A stretch of DNA of 64,000 nucleotides from Lucinisca nassula (GCA_963580285.1 OY757012.1:164970652-165034651), one strand, 5' to 3'. Shown: positions 1 through 10,662, numbered from the stretch's first letter. Notes: generated by a model from the letters alone, not told the origin. Program-made: numbers and translations.

Positions 1-126
1 GAGCCCCAGCTCTCAGACTTTTACCAACCGAGTGACGACCAGAAAGACCGCGAGATTGCCTTCATCATCTTGGGAATGGGTGTTACAGGCTTCGCGGCAT
101 ATAAACTGGCCTCATCCCGGTCATAA
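1..126 (+). CDS. 3' end of an unidentified host gene with a C-terminal membrane anchor (partial)
   Basis: Frame 1 is open from the first base of the window to a TAA at 124-126 (41 residues). The first part is polar and acidic (ends ..DDQKDRE). It is followed by a hydrophobic stretch of about 18 residues (IAFIILGMGVTGFAAYKLA) and a short basic tail, which looks like a tail-anchored or single-pass C-terminus. Base composition is less AT-rich than the flanks, as expected for a real exon. A possible acceptor (ctctcag) lies at 10-16, so the true exon may begin at about 17. I do not recognise the family. A chance open frame remains possible because the fragment is short. Confidence 0.45.
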   Translation, partial: EPQLSDFYQPSDDQKDREIAFIILGMGVTGFAAYKLASSRS

Positions 127-330
127 GTTTTGTCTTTAGGACGAAATGGGCACAACATAGTGGTTAGTACGGAATGGGCACAGTCAATTGGCTGATCAGT
201 GTCTTTAGGATGAAATGTGTTACAACCGACTATGTAGGACCACAGCTGATCCGGTGTCTTTAAGACGAAAAGGGTACTTGTTAGTAGCGAATGGGTAAAC
301 AGGCTGGTCAGTGTCTTCAGCAGCACACGT
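127..330. repeat. Imperfect ~60-bp repeats downstream of the partial gene
   Basis: A GTCTTTAGGACGAAATGGG-like module recurs near 132, 201 and 255, with a decayed fourth start near 311. Each is followed by a variable stretch containing 'gaatgggcac' or 'ggctgatcagt'. No coding potential is evident. The region from 331 to 768 holds no gene I can support. Confidence 0.5.
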
Positions 331-487
331 TTACTTCCTTCTGTATACTAAAGAAATCAATCCTGCTCTTGTTTTATCATTTATCATTTAACAGTTACCT
401 CCCTCACTCCGCTTGTGTATTGAGAAATTTGAGAAAGAGAAAAGTTTTATTGTCACGCAAACAATATTAATCGTTGGTCCCAATTTT

Positions 488-552
488 CTGTCAGTGTCGA
501 TTATACCTGACCAAAAAAAAACGAAACTGACAAAAATAATCGACACTGACAG
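488..552. repeat. Perfect 17-bp inverted repeat (hairpin)
   Basis: CTGTCAGTGTCGATTAT at 488-504 is exactly inverted at 536-552, with a 31-nt A-rich spacer. It could be the core of a small foldback element. I found no outer terminal repeats or target duplication. Confidence 0.6.
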
Positions 553-768
553 TTTTATCGCCAACATAGCAGAAAAAGAATCATATTATTCGCACAAAAA
601 AAGTCAGTATTGGTTTTTGCGAGATAAACAGACAACAGTTGGTGGTATATTTCTACATACTGCGCAGTATAATAGCCAATATCACGTGGTCCTATTGATT
701 TAGTACTATACATCTCTAAATGTGTCGAGTATAAGTTTCGCAGACGATGTATCCATAAACTCAATCCC

Positions 769-1075
769 GTGGTAATGGGCTGTCCTAGAATGGGTTTCAG
801 CCCAACAAACTTGGGAAGCTGGGAGTGTGGTAGGCCGCCCCCCTCTGGGGCTGTTGGTGTTGTAAATCATTTTACATCAGGGGATTCCCCGCGATACGGC
901 AGGCAAACAAATATTTTATTCTATTGCATCCCCTCTCGGTGGAGCCGACCCGGGGGGTGGAGGGTGGGCCCCACAGTATTGCGCGGATGAAAAAAATCTC
1001 CTCGGCATCCCCACTAGGTGGGGCAGACCCGGGGGTGGATGGCCCCACAGTGTGGGGTTGGGGGGTTGTCCTAGA
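769..1075. repeat. GC-rich degenerate direct repeats
   Basis: This is a G/C-rich island in AT-rich sequence. Two imperfect copies of a ~70-bp unit (core 'cggcatccc..ggtggagccgacccggggg..ggccccacag') start near 925 and 1005. Overlapping ORFs on both strands are a by-product of the composition. It resembles decayed satellite rather than a CpG-island promoter, since no gene start follows. Confidence 0.45.
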
Positions 1076-1083
1076 AACTACAT

Positions 1084-1790
1084 TGTGTATACTACTGCTG
1101 GAGACACCATTTTTCACTTACATTTATGCTCAAGGGCAGGTAACTCAGAAGCTGTTTGCCCCTTGCAGCCCAAATTGGAACTCAACGTAGACTGTAAGCC
1201 CCTCCTGGTTATCTGCAAGATTGATGAAGATTGGATCAGAAATGGCGGAGAAAATGTGGAGACGTCATTTTCTCCATTATAAGTCTATGGGAAAAATTTT
1301 TCACGCTCAAGAGGATGTAACTGAAAAAAACGCTCATCACATTCAAGCCAAATTCGAACTCATCCAAGATTTTATGCTTGTTCTCGTTTATGAAAAGTTA
1401 CAAAAAGATCAGATCATAAACGGCTGAGAAAAGCTGGAGACACCATTTTCACTTATATTTATGCTCAAGGGCAGGTAACTCCAAAGCTGTTTGTCCCATC
1501 CATCCCAAATTTGAACTCGACGTAGACTGTAAGCCCCTCCTGGTTATCTGCAAGTTTGATGAAGATCAGATCAGAAATGGCTGAGAAAAAGTGGAGACGT
1601 CGTTTTCACAATTATAAGTCTATGGTAAATTTTTTTGCGCTCAAGGGGATGGCACTGGAAAACCGCTGGTCAGGTTAAAAGCAAATTCGAACTCGTCCGA
1701 GATTTTATGCTTGTCCTCATTTATGAAAAGTTACAAAAAGATCAGATCATAAACGGCTGAGAAAAGCTGGAGACACCATTTTTCACTTAT
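1084..1790 (+). repeat. R1 tandem repeat, ~335-bp period
   Basis: The motif 'ctggagacacc' recurs at 1098, 1434 and 1767, giving a 333-336 bp period. Each unit contains 'caagggcaggtaact', 'cccctcctggttatctgcaag' and 'gtggagacgtc'. The same family reappears at 2700-2806 and 7978-8780, where it serves as the target of the hAT-like insertion. Short ORFs across it are repeat artefacts. Confidence 0.8.
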
Positions 1791-2699
1791 ATACTGAGAG
1801 TCAAAAGTAAGTATACAGGTTACTGAACGCCTATTTGCGTCCCAATGTCTCCCTCTCTACATACATATGTGGCATCATAAATCAGAACAACCACTTCCGC
1901 ATAATTTGCAGCATTTTCCATTAAAAATGATTAAAGGATAATGAAATTGCGTCACTTGAAATGGACAGGGGGGTCAGATCCAATATTTTGTCTTGAATAG
2001 TTTCCCTTTAAACATGTGTTTCGAATAAGACTGTGTTATTCAATAAATGATTTTTCATGCAACAGATTCAAAGAAGGGGAACTGATTTGCAAGAATATAT
2101 CCCATATTTAAATTAAACACAAGGTAAAATGCAACATTTTTCATCATGGTCATTTTTGCCTTTTACGTTCTTCCTTTGATTAAATGCTTTATGTTTCTTT
2201 TGGATTTGTATTGGTGATTAACTTTTCTTCGAGTAATTTTCCAGGCATGACTATGGAGTAAGCATAAAAATGCCGAGGAAAACAAAAATTATGTGAAAGT
2301 TTCAAATGAATATCTCTTACAGGATTTGAGAAAAAGATTCATTTAATTCATTATGATTTTAATTGAAAGGGAGACAATCCGGACTCGGCAGAAATTAAAA
2401 TTGAGTTTGAAGCTGTTTGTTTGGGTTTAATGGCAAAGTAATGATGGGGTCTTATCGATGAGCATTCGTACATGACTTTTGCGGTGCCCATAGATTTGAA
2501 TGTCAAGTACAACACGAGATTTTGTTGGAAATATTGATTATGAATAAATGGTAATAACTCCATCATGGATGACTGCAACAGGAAAAGAATTGGACTTTTT
2601 CAAACTTAGACGTTTGGGAAAAACGGACATAGGCATATTTTATTACACATAGCAATACAAGATCCGGTATTCCAAATCAAAAACTGTATATTTTTTATT
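1791..2699. other. AT-rich stretch without a recognisable feature
   Basis: No ORF of note, RNA gene, tandem repeat or terminal repeat structure is visible here. R1 sequence resumes at about 2700. Confidence 0.5.
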
Positions 2700-2798
2700 G
2701 CCTCTGAATATATTTTTGCTCAAGGGCAGGTAACTCCAAAGCTGTTTGCCCCGTGCAGCCCAAATTCAGACTCGACGTAGACTGTTAGCCCCTCCTGG

Positions 2799-2806
2799 TT
2801 AGTTGC
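2799..2806 (+). repeat. Left 8-bp target-site duplication of the hAT-like element
   Basis: TTAGTTGC at 2799-2806 is repeated exactly at 7978-7985, immediately outside the terminal inverted repeats. Confidence 0.92.
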
Positions 2807-3892
2807 TAGGGATGTAACGATAGTCAGAAAATGACTATTGCGATAGTATTGACATTGCAGGAATAACCATTGCGATACTATTACTATTGCTGACTACTAT
2901 TGCAATACTATTGCGATACTATTGCCTGAAACATATTTTCTTGTTTGAGAAGGAAATAAAAACTATTCAATCCTTCAAACTGTTTTCTGTATGCTTTATC
3001 TGCATACAAGAAATAAACAAGATAATTTACACAAGAGGGACACCTGTTGTAAACTCCTGTTTTGCTTTTCTGTCTGCCCTACATGAAGAGGAAACAGCTC
3101 CCTAGGAGCATCTTTTTTCCTTTAAGTGTAAATCCTTCTGGAAGAGCCGGGAGACTCATTTTGATAGAAGTAGCCAAGTAAAAAGTATCAGTTCACAGTG
3201 AGAATGTGAAATCAGTTTCTTAATCAAAATAAATGTAAGCTCTTCACGAAGGCAATGAAATCTTTGCTTGTCTTCAAACACACTTCAGGCTTGACAATGT
3301 GACTAAATACACCTTAACCTCGTTATAACACTGAACTTTGGGTCCAACCAAACCGACCATGTTAGTTAACCGAATCGTGTAATAAACGCCGGATATGCAG
3401 TCTATTCTATAATTACACTGTAAACACAAGCCTCCGGCGCTACCGATAAGCCTATAATGTTCCGCGTGACAAGGTGTGAAAATAAGATCAAGTTATGTCT
3501 CTAATTTGCATTTATCCCTCAATCATAAAATTTAATCCACATTCAAATCGCTCCTAAGACGATTAGCTTCATCTATCGGTAGATGTATGCATATTAATAA
3601 AAACAGACTATTCTACTGCCTTGTGCATGGCTATATTTTGGCGCCAAAATAGCTGACGCTTGGCGGGAAAAGTCGAACGCTTTAATTTGTGTAAACACAT
3701 CTGTATGCTGTTGTTGGTGACACGGATCGAGCTTCCGGGTATGAATCGGGAATTGTGTATGGCGCTGTTTTCTATCCACCTCTATCCACAACCGTTTAGC
3801 TATTGAGAAAATATGTTTTACCGGTTATGAAAGAAATACGCTGCATTAAAATAAATAGTAGATAGCTGAAAAACTATGTCGGCAATGCATAC

Positions 3893-3955
3893 GATTCAGA
3901 ATCAGAATTGTTACCGATGACACGTCAAACGAATCCATACACCAGAACCTGTGTT
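3893..3955 (-). repeat. Fragment of an S2-associated repeat
   Basis: The sequence 'cagaattgttaccgatgacacgtcaa..ccatacacca' is the inverse of the segment at 9165-9215 and resembles 19560-19600. It is a small dispersed fragment inside the hAT-like element. Confidence 0.5.
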
Positions 3956-4854
3956 TTGGGAAGTTAGATTTGAATGTTAAGACCGAAAATCTGAGGAAAT
4001 TTTTAATATAAGTCTCAGTGTTTCGGTACACAATCGATCGCATGCGTTTGTTAAACGGAACACCTTTGAGATCAGGGCTAAAGAATTTTTATATCCAAAT
4101 CGGCCCCGGTCGACCGATGACATCACCAGTAACGTGCCGAACATGCCTTACCATGTCATCCCGACATTCTTGCATCTGCCAACTTATCTAATTTTCCATC
4201 ATTTTCATTGTGTAATGTTTTTTTTTCCAAACATCATTTGTATTTTCCTTTTGTTGTTTGGTAAAATCTTTTGAAATATTTTAGCAATACAAATAAACAG
4301 AAAATCGTACCACGTTTTTATTTTCTTAAATTGTTTTCTAGTGCGGTATTTCCCTTACTCGGTGTCCAAGATTCAAAATTAATTCCTCGGCTGTATAAAC
4401 ATGTCTGGATGCCCAAATAATAAACGTTCTTTGCAGGACGACACGTATTTCATTTCCTTAGATGTCTGTTAATGACAAAATAAGAATCCTCTAAAACATC
4501 AACCAGAACATTTTTTTGCATCTATTGAAGCGGTAGTAGCACGTGCGGACTTCCCATGCTTCATGTGCTAATTAATGCGGGCGGCACCCTTTGATAATAA
4601 ATACCACTGTGTAAACACGCATTAATTATCGCTTTTCTTATCACTGGCTTACAGACAGCTTGCAGATTAGCGTAATCAAAATATGGGTGGTGGTCCGTGT
4701 CAGTTATTTCGAAATCAATTAACATCAAAATGCTGTTGAAATATGCTTCAGAAAGTTGTAAATTTACCAGTTCAATGAAGGAATATTCATCGTTCTGACC
4801 TTATACGGACATTGGGTGTTAAGTTGATAATGTGTAACAAAATAGGATGCATAT

Positions 4855-6174
4855 ATGAATGTTTATCACCTCTCTTATTTTCTTTATATTTAAATGATAT
4901 TGAGGAACAATATATTAACTCTGGTTTAGATGGCTTAGATTTAAATATGTTCAAAATGTTTATGCTGTTATATGCTGACGACATAGCCATATTTTCTAAT
5001 TCAGCAGAGGAACTCCAGTCTGGTTTGAATTTGCTGTCTGATTATTGCAGAACATGGAAACTTAAAGTAAACTCATCTAAAACAAAAATTTTAATATTTA
5101 GGAAAGGTGGTATACTTCCAAGAGATTTATCGTTTACTTATGGCGGGGAAATATTAGAAATAGTTAAAAGTTTTAAATATTTAGGCATTGTTTTTACTGC
5201 AGGGGGGTCTTTTTCTGAAGCACAAAGCACACTAGCTGGACAAGCTCAAAAAGCCATTTTCAAAATGAACAAATATCTACAAAAAATTACTTTTATATCA
5301 CCAGAGCACGTTTTTGAACTTTTTGATAAACTTATATCACCAATTTTGACATACTCATGTGAAGTATGGGGTTTTTTGCCAGGCTAGCGCCATTGAACGT
5401 GTTCATCTGCAGTTCAGTAAAAAATTACTTGGTGTTAAAAAGACCGCACAAAATGATTTTGTATACGGGGAAACTGGGCGGGTAAATTATGCAACAAAAA
5501 GACATTACATCATAATAAAATACTGGTTTAAGATTATTTCAACTCCTGAAAATAAATATATAAGAATTATTTACAATATGATGCTAAACGACCTCGAACA
5601 ACTTCCAAATAAAACGAACTGGGCAGCTCTTGTGCGGAACTTATTAATGTCTCTGGGTTTTTATGAAGTATGGTTAGCGCAAGGGGTCGGAAATATAAAT
5701 ATCTTTCTCTCAGAATTAAAGCAAAGACTCAGCGATACGTTTATACAAAACTGGTTTGAAAGACTTGGTAACTCTACGCGAGCCAACTTTTATAAAACTT
5801 TTGCAAGTTTTCAATTCCAGCCTTATTTATCTAAACTTAATATATTCAAATATATACAGGCAACAAGTAGATTAAGAATGTCATCACACAGATTGGCTAT
5901 TGAATCTGGTAGGTGGGCAAGACCTTGTAAAGTACCTGTTGACCAAAGAAAATGCATAAATTGTGGGGTACTGGAAGATGAATACCATTTCGTCTTAGAA
6001 TGCAGACTATACAATGATTTGAGAATTAGATACATTCCTCCCTACTTTTGGAAAAGACCCAGTATGTTCAAATTTGTGGAATTGTTAAATTCATCGAATA
6101 TCAATTATTTACGAAAATTAGGTACTTTCTCATATTATGCCTTTAAACGAAGATCTGAAACTTTGTATAATTAG
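4855..6174 (+). pseudogene. 5'-truncated LINE ORF2: RT C-terminal half and zinc knuckle
   Basis: Translation begins abruptly inside the reverse transcriptase at the ECLSPLLFSLYLND block. It continues through the catalytic YADD (LLYADDIAIFSN), the thumb-like KFKYLG region and a C-terminal CxxC..HxxxxC zinc finger (CINCG..DEYHFVLEC). Endonuclease and the first RT motifs are missing, which is the usual 5' truncation of LINE insertions. A 1-nt indel in a T-run near 5375-5382 splits the frame: 4812-5387 and 5359-6174 are two halves of one protein. The finger and the Jockey/CR1-like thumb place it among APE-type non-LTR elements; the clade is not resolved. It lies inside the hAT-like element. Confidence 0.85.
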
Positions 6175-7595
6175 TGTGTTAAATATGAATTGCTACACCT
6201 CACGATAACACATCCGTGTGACAAAGTTCATTCTTCAAGTACTTTTCCTGTGGAATTTACATACCTGTTTAGACCCCGATTTTCTCTGTACGATGTTGGG
6301 TTTGAAAAGATGCTCATCATACGGACTTGTTAACATTATGATGTGTGCGTCACATTGATGCGCACAGTCTAGAATTTACATCACGAGAACATGCCTATAT
6401 AATTCCCCCTTGAACCCCACTTTTATATTTTAAAACTGGGGTTTGCTGGGGTATGCGGAGTTTTTTTTTTTTCTTCTTATTGTATGAACGGAGGCATGGA
6501 AAGCATGGATGGTGGGTACTCGTTAGAACTGACTCGCCAGGCGGCTCTAACGGGTATCCAAGGCCTGTGTTCTTTTTTTTTCTAAGCTGATATTGACGTA
6601 TATGTACGCATTCTCATATGTTTATTAAGTTATTATTATTATTATTATTATTATTTCTTATGCTCACACACTTTTATAAGGTTCACAGTGCACAATCCCT
6701 TTCCAACGCCCTTATATTTCGTTTTGATAAGGACGCTGTTTCGGGGACTTAGATGCTGTATAGGGTGATGACAAATATTCCGCTCCGGTTTTCTTTTCTT
6801 TCAAGAAAAGACACCGGACAAAAAAGGCACGATGCTAAACCGACGTCGAGGCGTCATCGATTCAGCGTCTTGATGCGACATCGGCGATGTTACGACGTTT
6901 GTTAGATTTTACCTGGACCGGCTTGCAACTGGTTAACTACATGTTGCTTGATGTGAGCATTGCAGTCTTTGTAGTCTCCCTTGTTAATATACTTTACTTA
7001 CCATATAACATGATACTACTAATCCAAAATATTCGAAAATTCACTTCTTCTTTCGGCATCTCCACACAATAATTGATTACCCACTTATTCATGAATTTGC
7101 TTCAATGGAGATAGTGAGGCCACGTGAAACGCATGAAGTGTCACTGGTGTCATTACGTTCAGAAGTACGTTTTGAAATGTATGGAGGACTGCAACGTCCG
7201 CACAGTGCAAATATAGAAAACTATATATCGAATTTTAAAAAAAAGTGTTTCCCCTCTCTCTTAAGGACCTAGATTATATACTTATGTATAGTGTTATATT
7301 TATATATATTTTTTTGTATGTGTTCGTGTGTACGGGTGTGTGTTGTTGTTATTACCGTTGTTGTTAATACACCTTCTCCGCTGTCTGTCTCCAGTACTAA
7401 GCAGACGTTAGTCAAAATATCATGATCTAGAAAACCTTATCAGTATGTTTATGTATTTGTATGTGTATGTATTATGTCGACATTACGCACGACAACACTG
7501 TCACTTTTGCCATATTTGTATATATGTTTTGTATCCTCATGGGCATCTGTGCCTATTGGAATTTGAATAAAATCTTCTTCTTCTTCTTCTTCATA
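6175..7595 (+). mobile_element. 3' region of the same LINE, ending in an AATAAA signal and (CTT)n tail
   Basis: Noncoding sequence after the LINE stop runs to 'aataaaat' followed by about seven CTT units (7571-7592), a trinucleotide tail typical of LINE 3' ends. A foldback MITE (6380-6573) and an ATT microsatellite (6628-6652) are embedded. No exact LINE target duplication was found. Confidence 0.55.
6380..6573 (+). mobile_element. Foldback MITE family P, copy A (right-truncated)
   Basis: The left end has cacgagaacatgcctatataat, then a CCCCAC..TAAAACTGGGG hairpin. The central palindrome is decayed (gggtactcgttagaa.../..ggctctaacgggtatcc). The right terminal repeat is shortened to 'ggcctgtgttct'. 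Confidence 0.7.
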
Positions 7596-7977
7596 AACAC
7601 AGTGTACCTGCAGGCTACCGCCAAATCACGACCGCCAAATCACGATTCGGTTTGAATTTTATTGCCTTTATCTGGCGACAAGCAGCCATTGTCTCCCATA
7701 CACAGGAGATCATTGGATTATAATTAGGACAATGTACAGTTTGACGCTTGACTGGGTACAAGACGTAGGTGGTAATAAAGAATATAAATTATATTAGAAT
7801 GAAAACAACTTCGGGAATTATCTGAAAAACTTGTGGTATAGAAAACTATCGAAACTATCGATAGTTCAAAACACTATCGGCGATATTCATCGATGTTTAA
7901 CTTTACCATCGATGCAGTACTATCGGCCCAGTGCCTATCGCAATGCATCGATGGTCCGATGCATCGTTACACTCCTA

Positions 7978-8795
7978 TTAGTTGCAAGTTGGATGAAGAT
8001 CGGATCAGAAATGGCCGAGAAAAAGTGGAGACGTCATTTTCCCAATTATAAGTCTATGGAACCTTTTTGTCTCCATGGCAACCACAGTTCTGATCAAAAC
8101 TGGTCCAAAACCTAATGCAGTCAACCCCCCAACCCAGTGATGCTGCACATAAAATTTGATTGGGATTGGCCAGCTAGTCACTTAGATATTCAAGTTCAAA
8201 GGTGTGGACCACAGACGGACAATGGATCACATTTTGTCCCGTGCGACCCAAATTCGAACTCTATGTAGACTGTAAGCCCCTCCTGGTTATCTGCAAGTAA
8301 CATTAGTTTGATAAAGATCGGATCAGAAATGGCCGAGAAAAAGTGGAGACGTCGTTTTCCCCATTATAAGTCTATGGAACCTTTTTGTTTCCATGGCAAC
8401 CAGAATTCCAATCTGATCAGCCCAAAAACCTTAAGGAGCCTTTCCCCCTACCTGATGATGCTTCTCATGAAATTTGATCAAGATTGGTCATGGGGTATTA
8501 GAGATATACTTATTTCAAATTGTTTACACGCACACGGACAAAATGTGATCACAAAAGCTCACCTTGTCACTACGGGACAGTTGAGCTTAAAATTCCAATA
8601 TGATCAGCCCAAAAATCTTATGGAGCCTTTCCCCTACCTGATGATGCTTATCATGAAATTTGATCAAGATTGGCCATGGGGTATTAGAGATATACTTATT
8701 TGAACTTGTTTACATGCACACGAACAAAATGTGATCACAAAAGCTCACCTTGTCACTACGCGACAGTTGAGCTAAAAATAGAGTACCCCCCGCCT
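7978..8795 (+). repeat. R1 repeat, right of the hAT insertion, with downstream relatives
   Basis: It resumes R1 exactly where it stopped at 2806 (TTAGTTGC then aagttggatgaag) and includes a second R1 unit at 8230-8400. Two copies of a ~185-bp segment follow, ending in 'gtgatcacaaaagctcacc' (around 8550 and 8733). The same tail recurs at 44750. No gene is supported. Confidence 0.75.
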
Positions 8796-8905
8796 CGGGT
8801 ACGAGTTGACCAAAATAGGTACGAGATGACTAGGGGGTACGAGTTGACCAAAGAACAGGTACGAGTTGACTTAGGTACAAGTTGACTTAGGTAAGAATTG
8901 ACCAG
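8796..8905 (+). repeat. Short tandem repeat of GGTACGAGTTGAC
   Basis: About six degenerate copies of a 13-bp core (GGTACGAGTTGAC and variants such as GGTACGAGATGAC, GGTACAAGTTGAC) are separated by a few variable bases. Confidence 0.8.
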
Positions 8906-8976
8906 TTACCATATGATCTGCCTGTACCTGTCGTTATGATCAGAGTCTTCGCTGTTCAAAGGTGCACTCTATGCCT

Positions 8977-8978
<2 letters not shown>

Positions 8979-9006
<28 letters not shown>
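8979..9006 (+). repeat. (CTAT)n microsatellite
   Basis: About seven CTAT units. Similar tracts occur at 10561-10573 and 19613-19632, always near LINE 3' ends or SINE-linked sequence. Confidence 0.85.
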
Positions 9007-9007
<1 letters not shown>

Positions 9008-9008
<1 letters not shown>

Positions 9009-9497
9009 CTGATACTGCGTCGGTCACATTTGACCATTTCCGAAGGTGTATATTACATACACTCCAAATTTTGCAGGACGAAAGCCTACACAGTAATCGT
9101 GTAATTACGGTAGGGATCTTTAACCTGCACAGGGAATGGTTCTCCCTGCACAAGGGGCCTCCTGGTGTATGAATGTCATTTGACGTGTCACCAGTAACAA
9201 TTCTGATTCGGATTCCAGTTAACGTCCCGATCCGAAGGACGGTGCACTTTGTGACATTAATCCCTGCAAATGATGCCAATGGAGTGTGTTCGGACACCGA
9301 AATTTTATCGCCGCTGCCGGGGATCGAACCCGGGACCTCTAGCATCAGAGGCAAGTGCACTGAGCTATCTATCGATACTGCGTCGGTCATATTTGACCAT
9401 TACCGCAGGTGTACATTACATACACTCCAGGTTTTGCTGGATGAAAGCCTACACAGTAATCATGTAATTACGGTAGGGATATTTAACCTGCACACGC
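9008..9497. repeat. Composite: two direct ~123-bp modules flanking a SINE
   Basis: The module 'gatactgcgtcggtcacatt...cacagtaat..gtaattacggtaggg' occurs at 9008-9131 and again at 9375-9497. A third, decayed copy is at 23917-24012. An S2 SINE in reverse orientation lies between the first two. Confidence 0.75.
9214..9372 (-). mobile_element. tRNA-derived SINE, family S2
   Basis: Read on the minus strand it begins ATAGCTCAGTGCACTTGCC (A-box-like) and continues to GGTTCGATCCCCGG (B box). It ends GGGACGTTAACTGGA, the GACGTTAA tail common in molluscan SINEs (from memory). A second copy is at 43366-43545. Confidence 0.75.
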
Positions 9498-9584
9498 TCC
9501 AATGAAACAAGCGAAGATAGCGATAGCACAGGCTGATCTCTGATATGCAAAATATAAACATGCAATGCTTTGAAATGGTGAGAA

Positions 9585-9760
9585 AATAATCGGGCCGAAC
9601 GACACACCAATTTGGCCGAAACGACCTACCCACTAAATTGGGCCGAAACGATTAAGGCCGAAAAGACCCGATCGAAACGCCCCAGGACGGAAACGACTCA
9701 GGACCATAAAGTCCAGCCACCGACCGCAGTATAAGTAGAAAGAAATTGGGCCGAAATTGG
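9585..9760 (+). repeat. Degenerate GGCCGAAACGAC repeat
   Basis: At least five copies of a 10-13 bp core (gggccgaacgac, ggccgaaacgac, ggccgaaaagac and others) are followed by 'gcagtataagtagaaagaaa'. The reverse-complement arrangement, including that tail, recurs at 23780-23915, so this is one dispersed family. 9761-10236 holds no supported gene. Confidence 0.7.
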
Positions 9761-10236
9761 ATGAAAGAAAGGGCGAAATGAACAAAACCTTCACAAAACA
9801 TACATTTAGTTCTCATTGAACTTTGATATTTACGTTTGCAAAATCGAAACAGGATCCGGAAACGGGGACCTACGTCAAGACGTTTCGCCCCAAGACGTTT
9901 TCCTCCAGAATCAGAATTGCTACTAGAACCCGTCTGTGACGGGATGGCGTGACGGAAGGGCGTCTTTTTAGCACCATAGATTTTAGTCAAATTTTAATGA
10001 ATATCACTGTTTAAACCTTTTAAATTTTGTTTAATACCATTGCAAAAGTTTCACTGAGCATCGATGTACATACCAATTCACATTTTATTTTACGAACATT
10101 GTGTTTTTAATAAAACTTTGACTGAACAAAGACTTAGTGGTCGTGGCAGCCATATTGAATCCTGCGAGGACTCGCTGTTGAAAAGTTTGAAAAATCGGTC
10201 TTTTTTGTGACTGTATGGTAAGAACTGGTTGGTAAA

Positions 10237-10662
10237 ATGAGTGAACAAGAGAAAGCAGTGGTGCCACTTGGCATGAAAGCTCCGGACAGGGAAAATGCAC
10301 TTCCCAGAAGAAGTAGTCGTCCTTCAACCTCCTCGTTGAGAAATGTTTTGAAAAATGACAGTCAGATAAATAAGGGGTATGCTTTAGATAAAGTAAAGGC
10401 AATTGAAAAGAAAGCTGAATCATGTTTAAGGGAACAGGTGGCTTATGAAATGAAAGCAGGTAAAAATTTTGTGGCAGAATTTAGTACAGCTGCGTATGAG
10501 GTGACCAGAAGAGTAGTGAAAGAGACACTTGAAACCCAGGAATCTATTCAGGCAGAATACTATCTATCTATATATCCTGCAACACCCTCTCGCGAGGATT
10601 ATGTGCAGCTGCGCGCGTCAGAAAAAGAAAAGTGTGATAGAAGAAAAAGTATTAGATTTTAG
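10237..10662 (+). CDS. Unidentified ORF, possible retroelement ORF1 N-terminus
   Basis: 141 codons from an ATG in a favourable context (aaaatgag). The product is Ser/Lys/Glu-rich with a likely coiled-coil middle (KVKAIEKKAESCLREQVAYEMKAG). I do not recognise a domain. From about 10555 the frame runs into a (TATC)n tract and a 45-bp stretch (cctgcaacaccctc..cgcgaggatta) that also forms the end of the minus-strand LINE at 19640. The last ~35 residues are therefore probably not original. It may be the 5' part of the PHD-finger LINE that resumes at about 13931, separated by the nested minus-strand LINE, but no shared flank proves this. Confidence 0.4.
   Translation: MSEQEKAVVPLGMKAPDRENALPRRSSRPSTSSLRNVLKNDSQINKGYALDKVKAIEKKAESCLREQVAYEMKAGKNFVAEFSTAAYEVTRRVVKETLETQESIQAEYYLSIYPATPSREDYVQLRASEKEKCDRRKSIRF

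Larger units (their letters stand above)
2807..7977. mobile_element. hAT-like DNA transposon, 5171 bp, non-autonomous
   Basis: The left end TAGGGATGTAACGAT and the right end (reverse complement TAGGAGTGTAACGAT) match at 13 of 15 positions. They are flanked by the perfect 8-bp duplication TTAGTTGC. An 8-bp duplication with TAGGG..GTAACGA termini is the classic hAT signature. The flanking R1 repeat is continuous once the element and one duplication are removed (compare the intact R1 copy at 1534-1580). The subterminal zones are rich in repeated motifs: ACTATTGCGATA-type on the left (2820-2935) and CATCGAT-type on the right (7840-7970). I see no transposase ORF. The interior holds a truncated LINE and a foldback MITE, so the element is probably a non-autonomous carrier. 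Confidence 0.9.

Noticed and set aside
769..1075. CpG-island promoter
   Set aside because: The G/C richness comes from degenerate repeats and no gene start follows.
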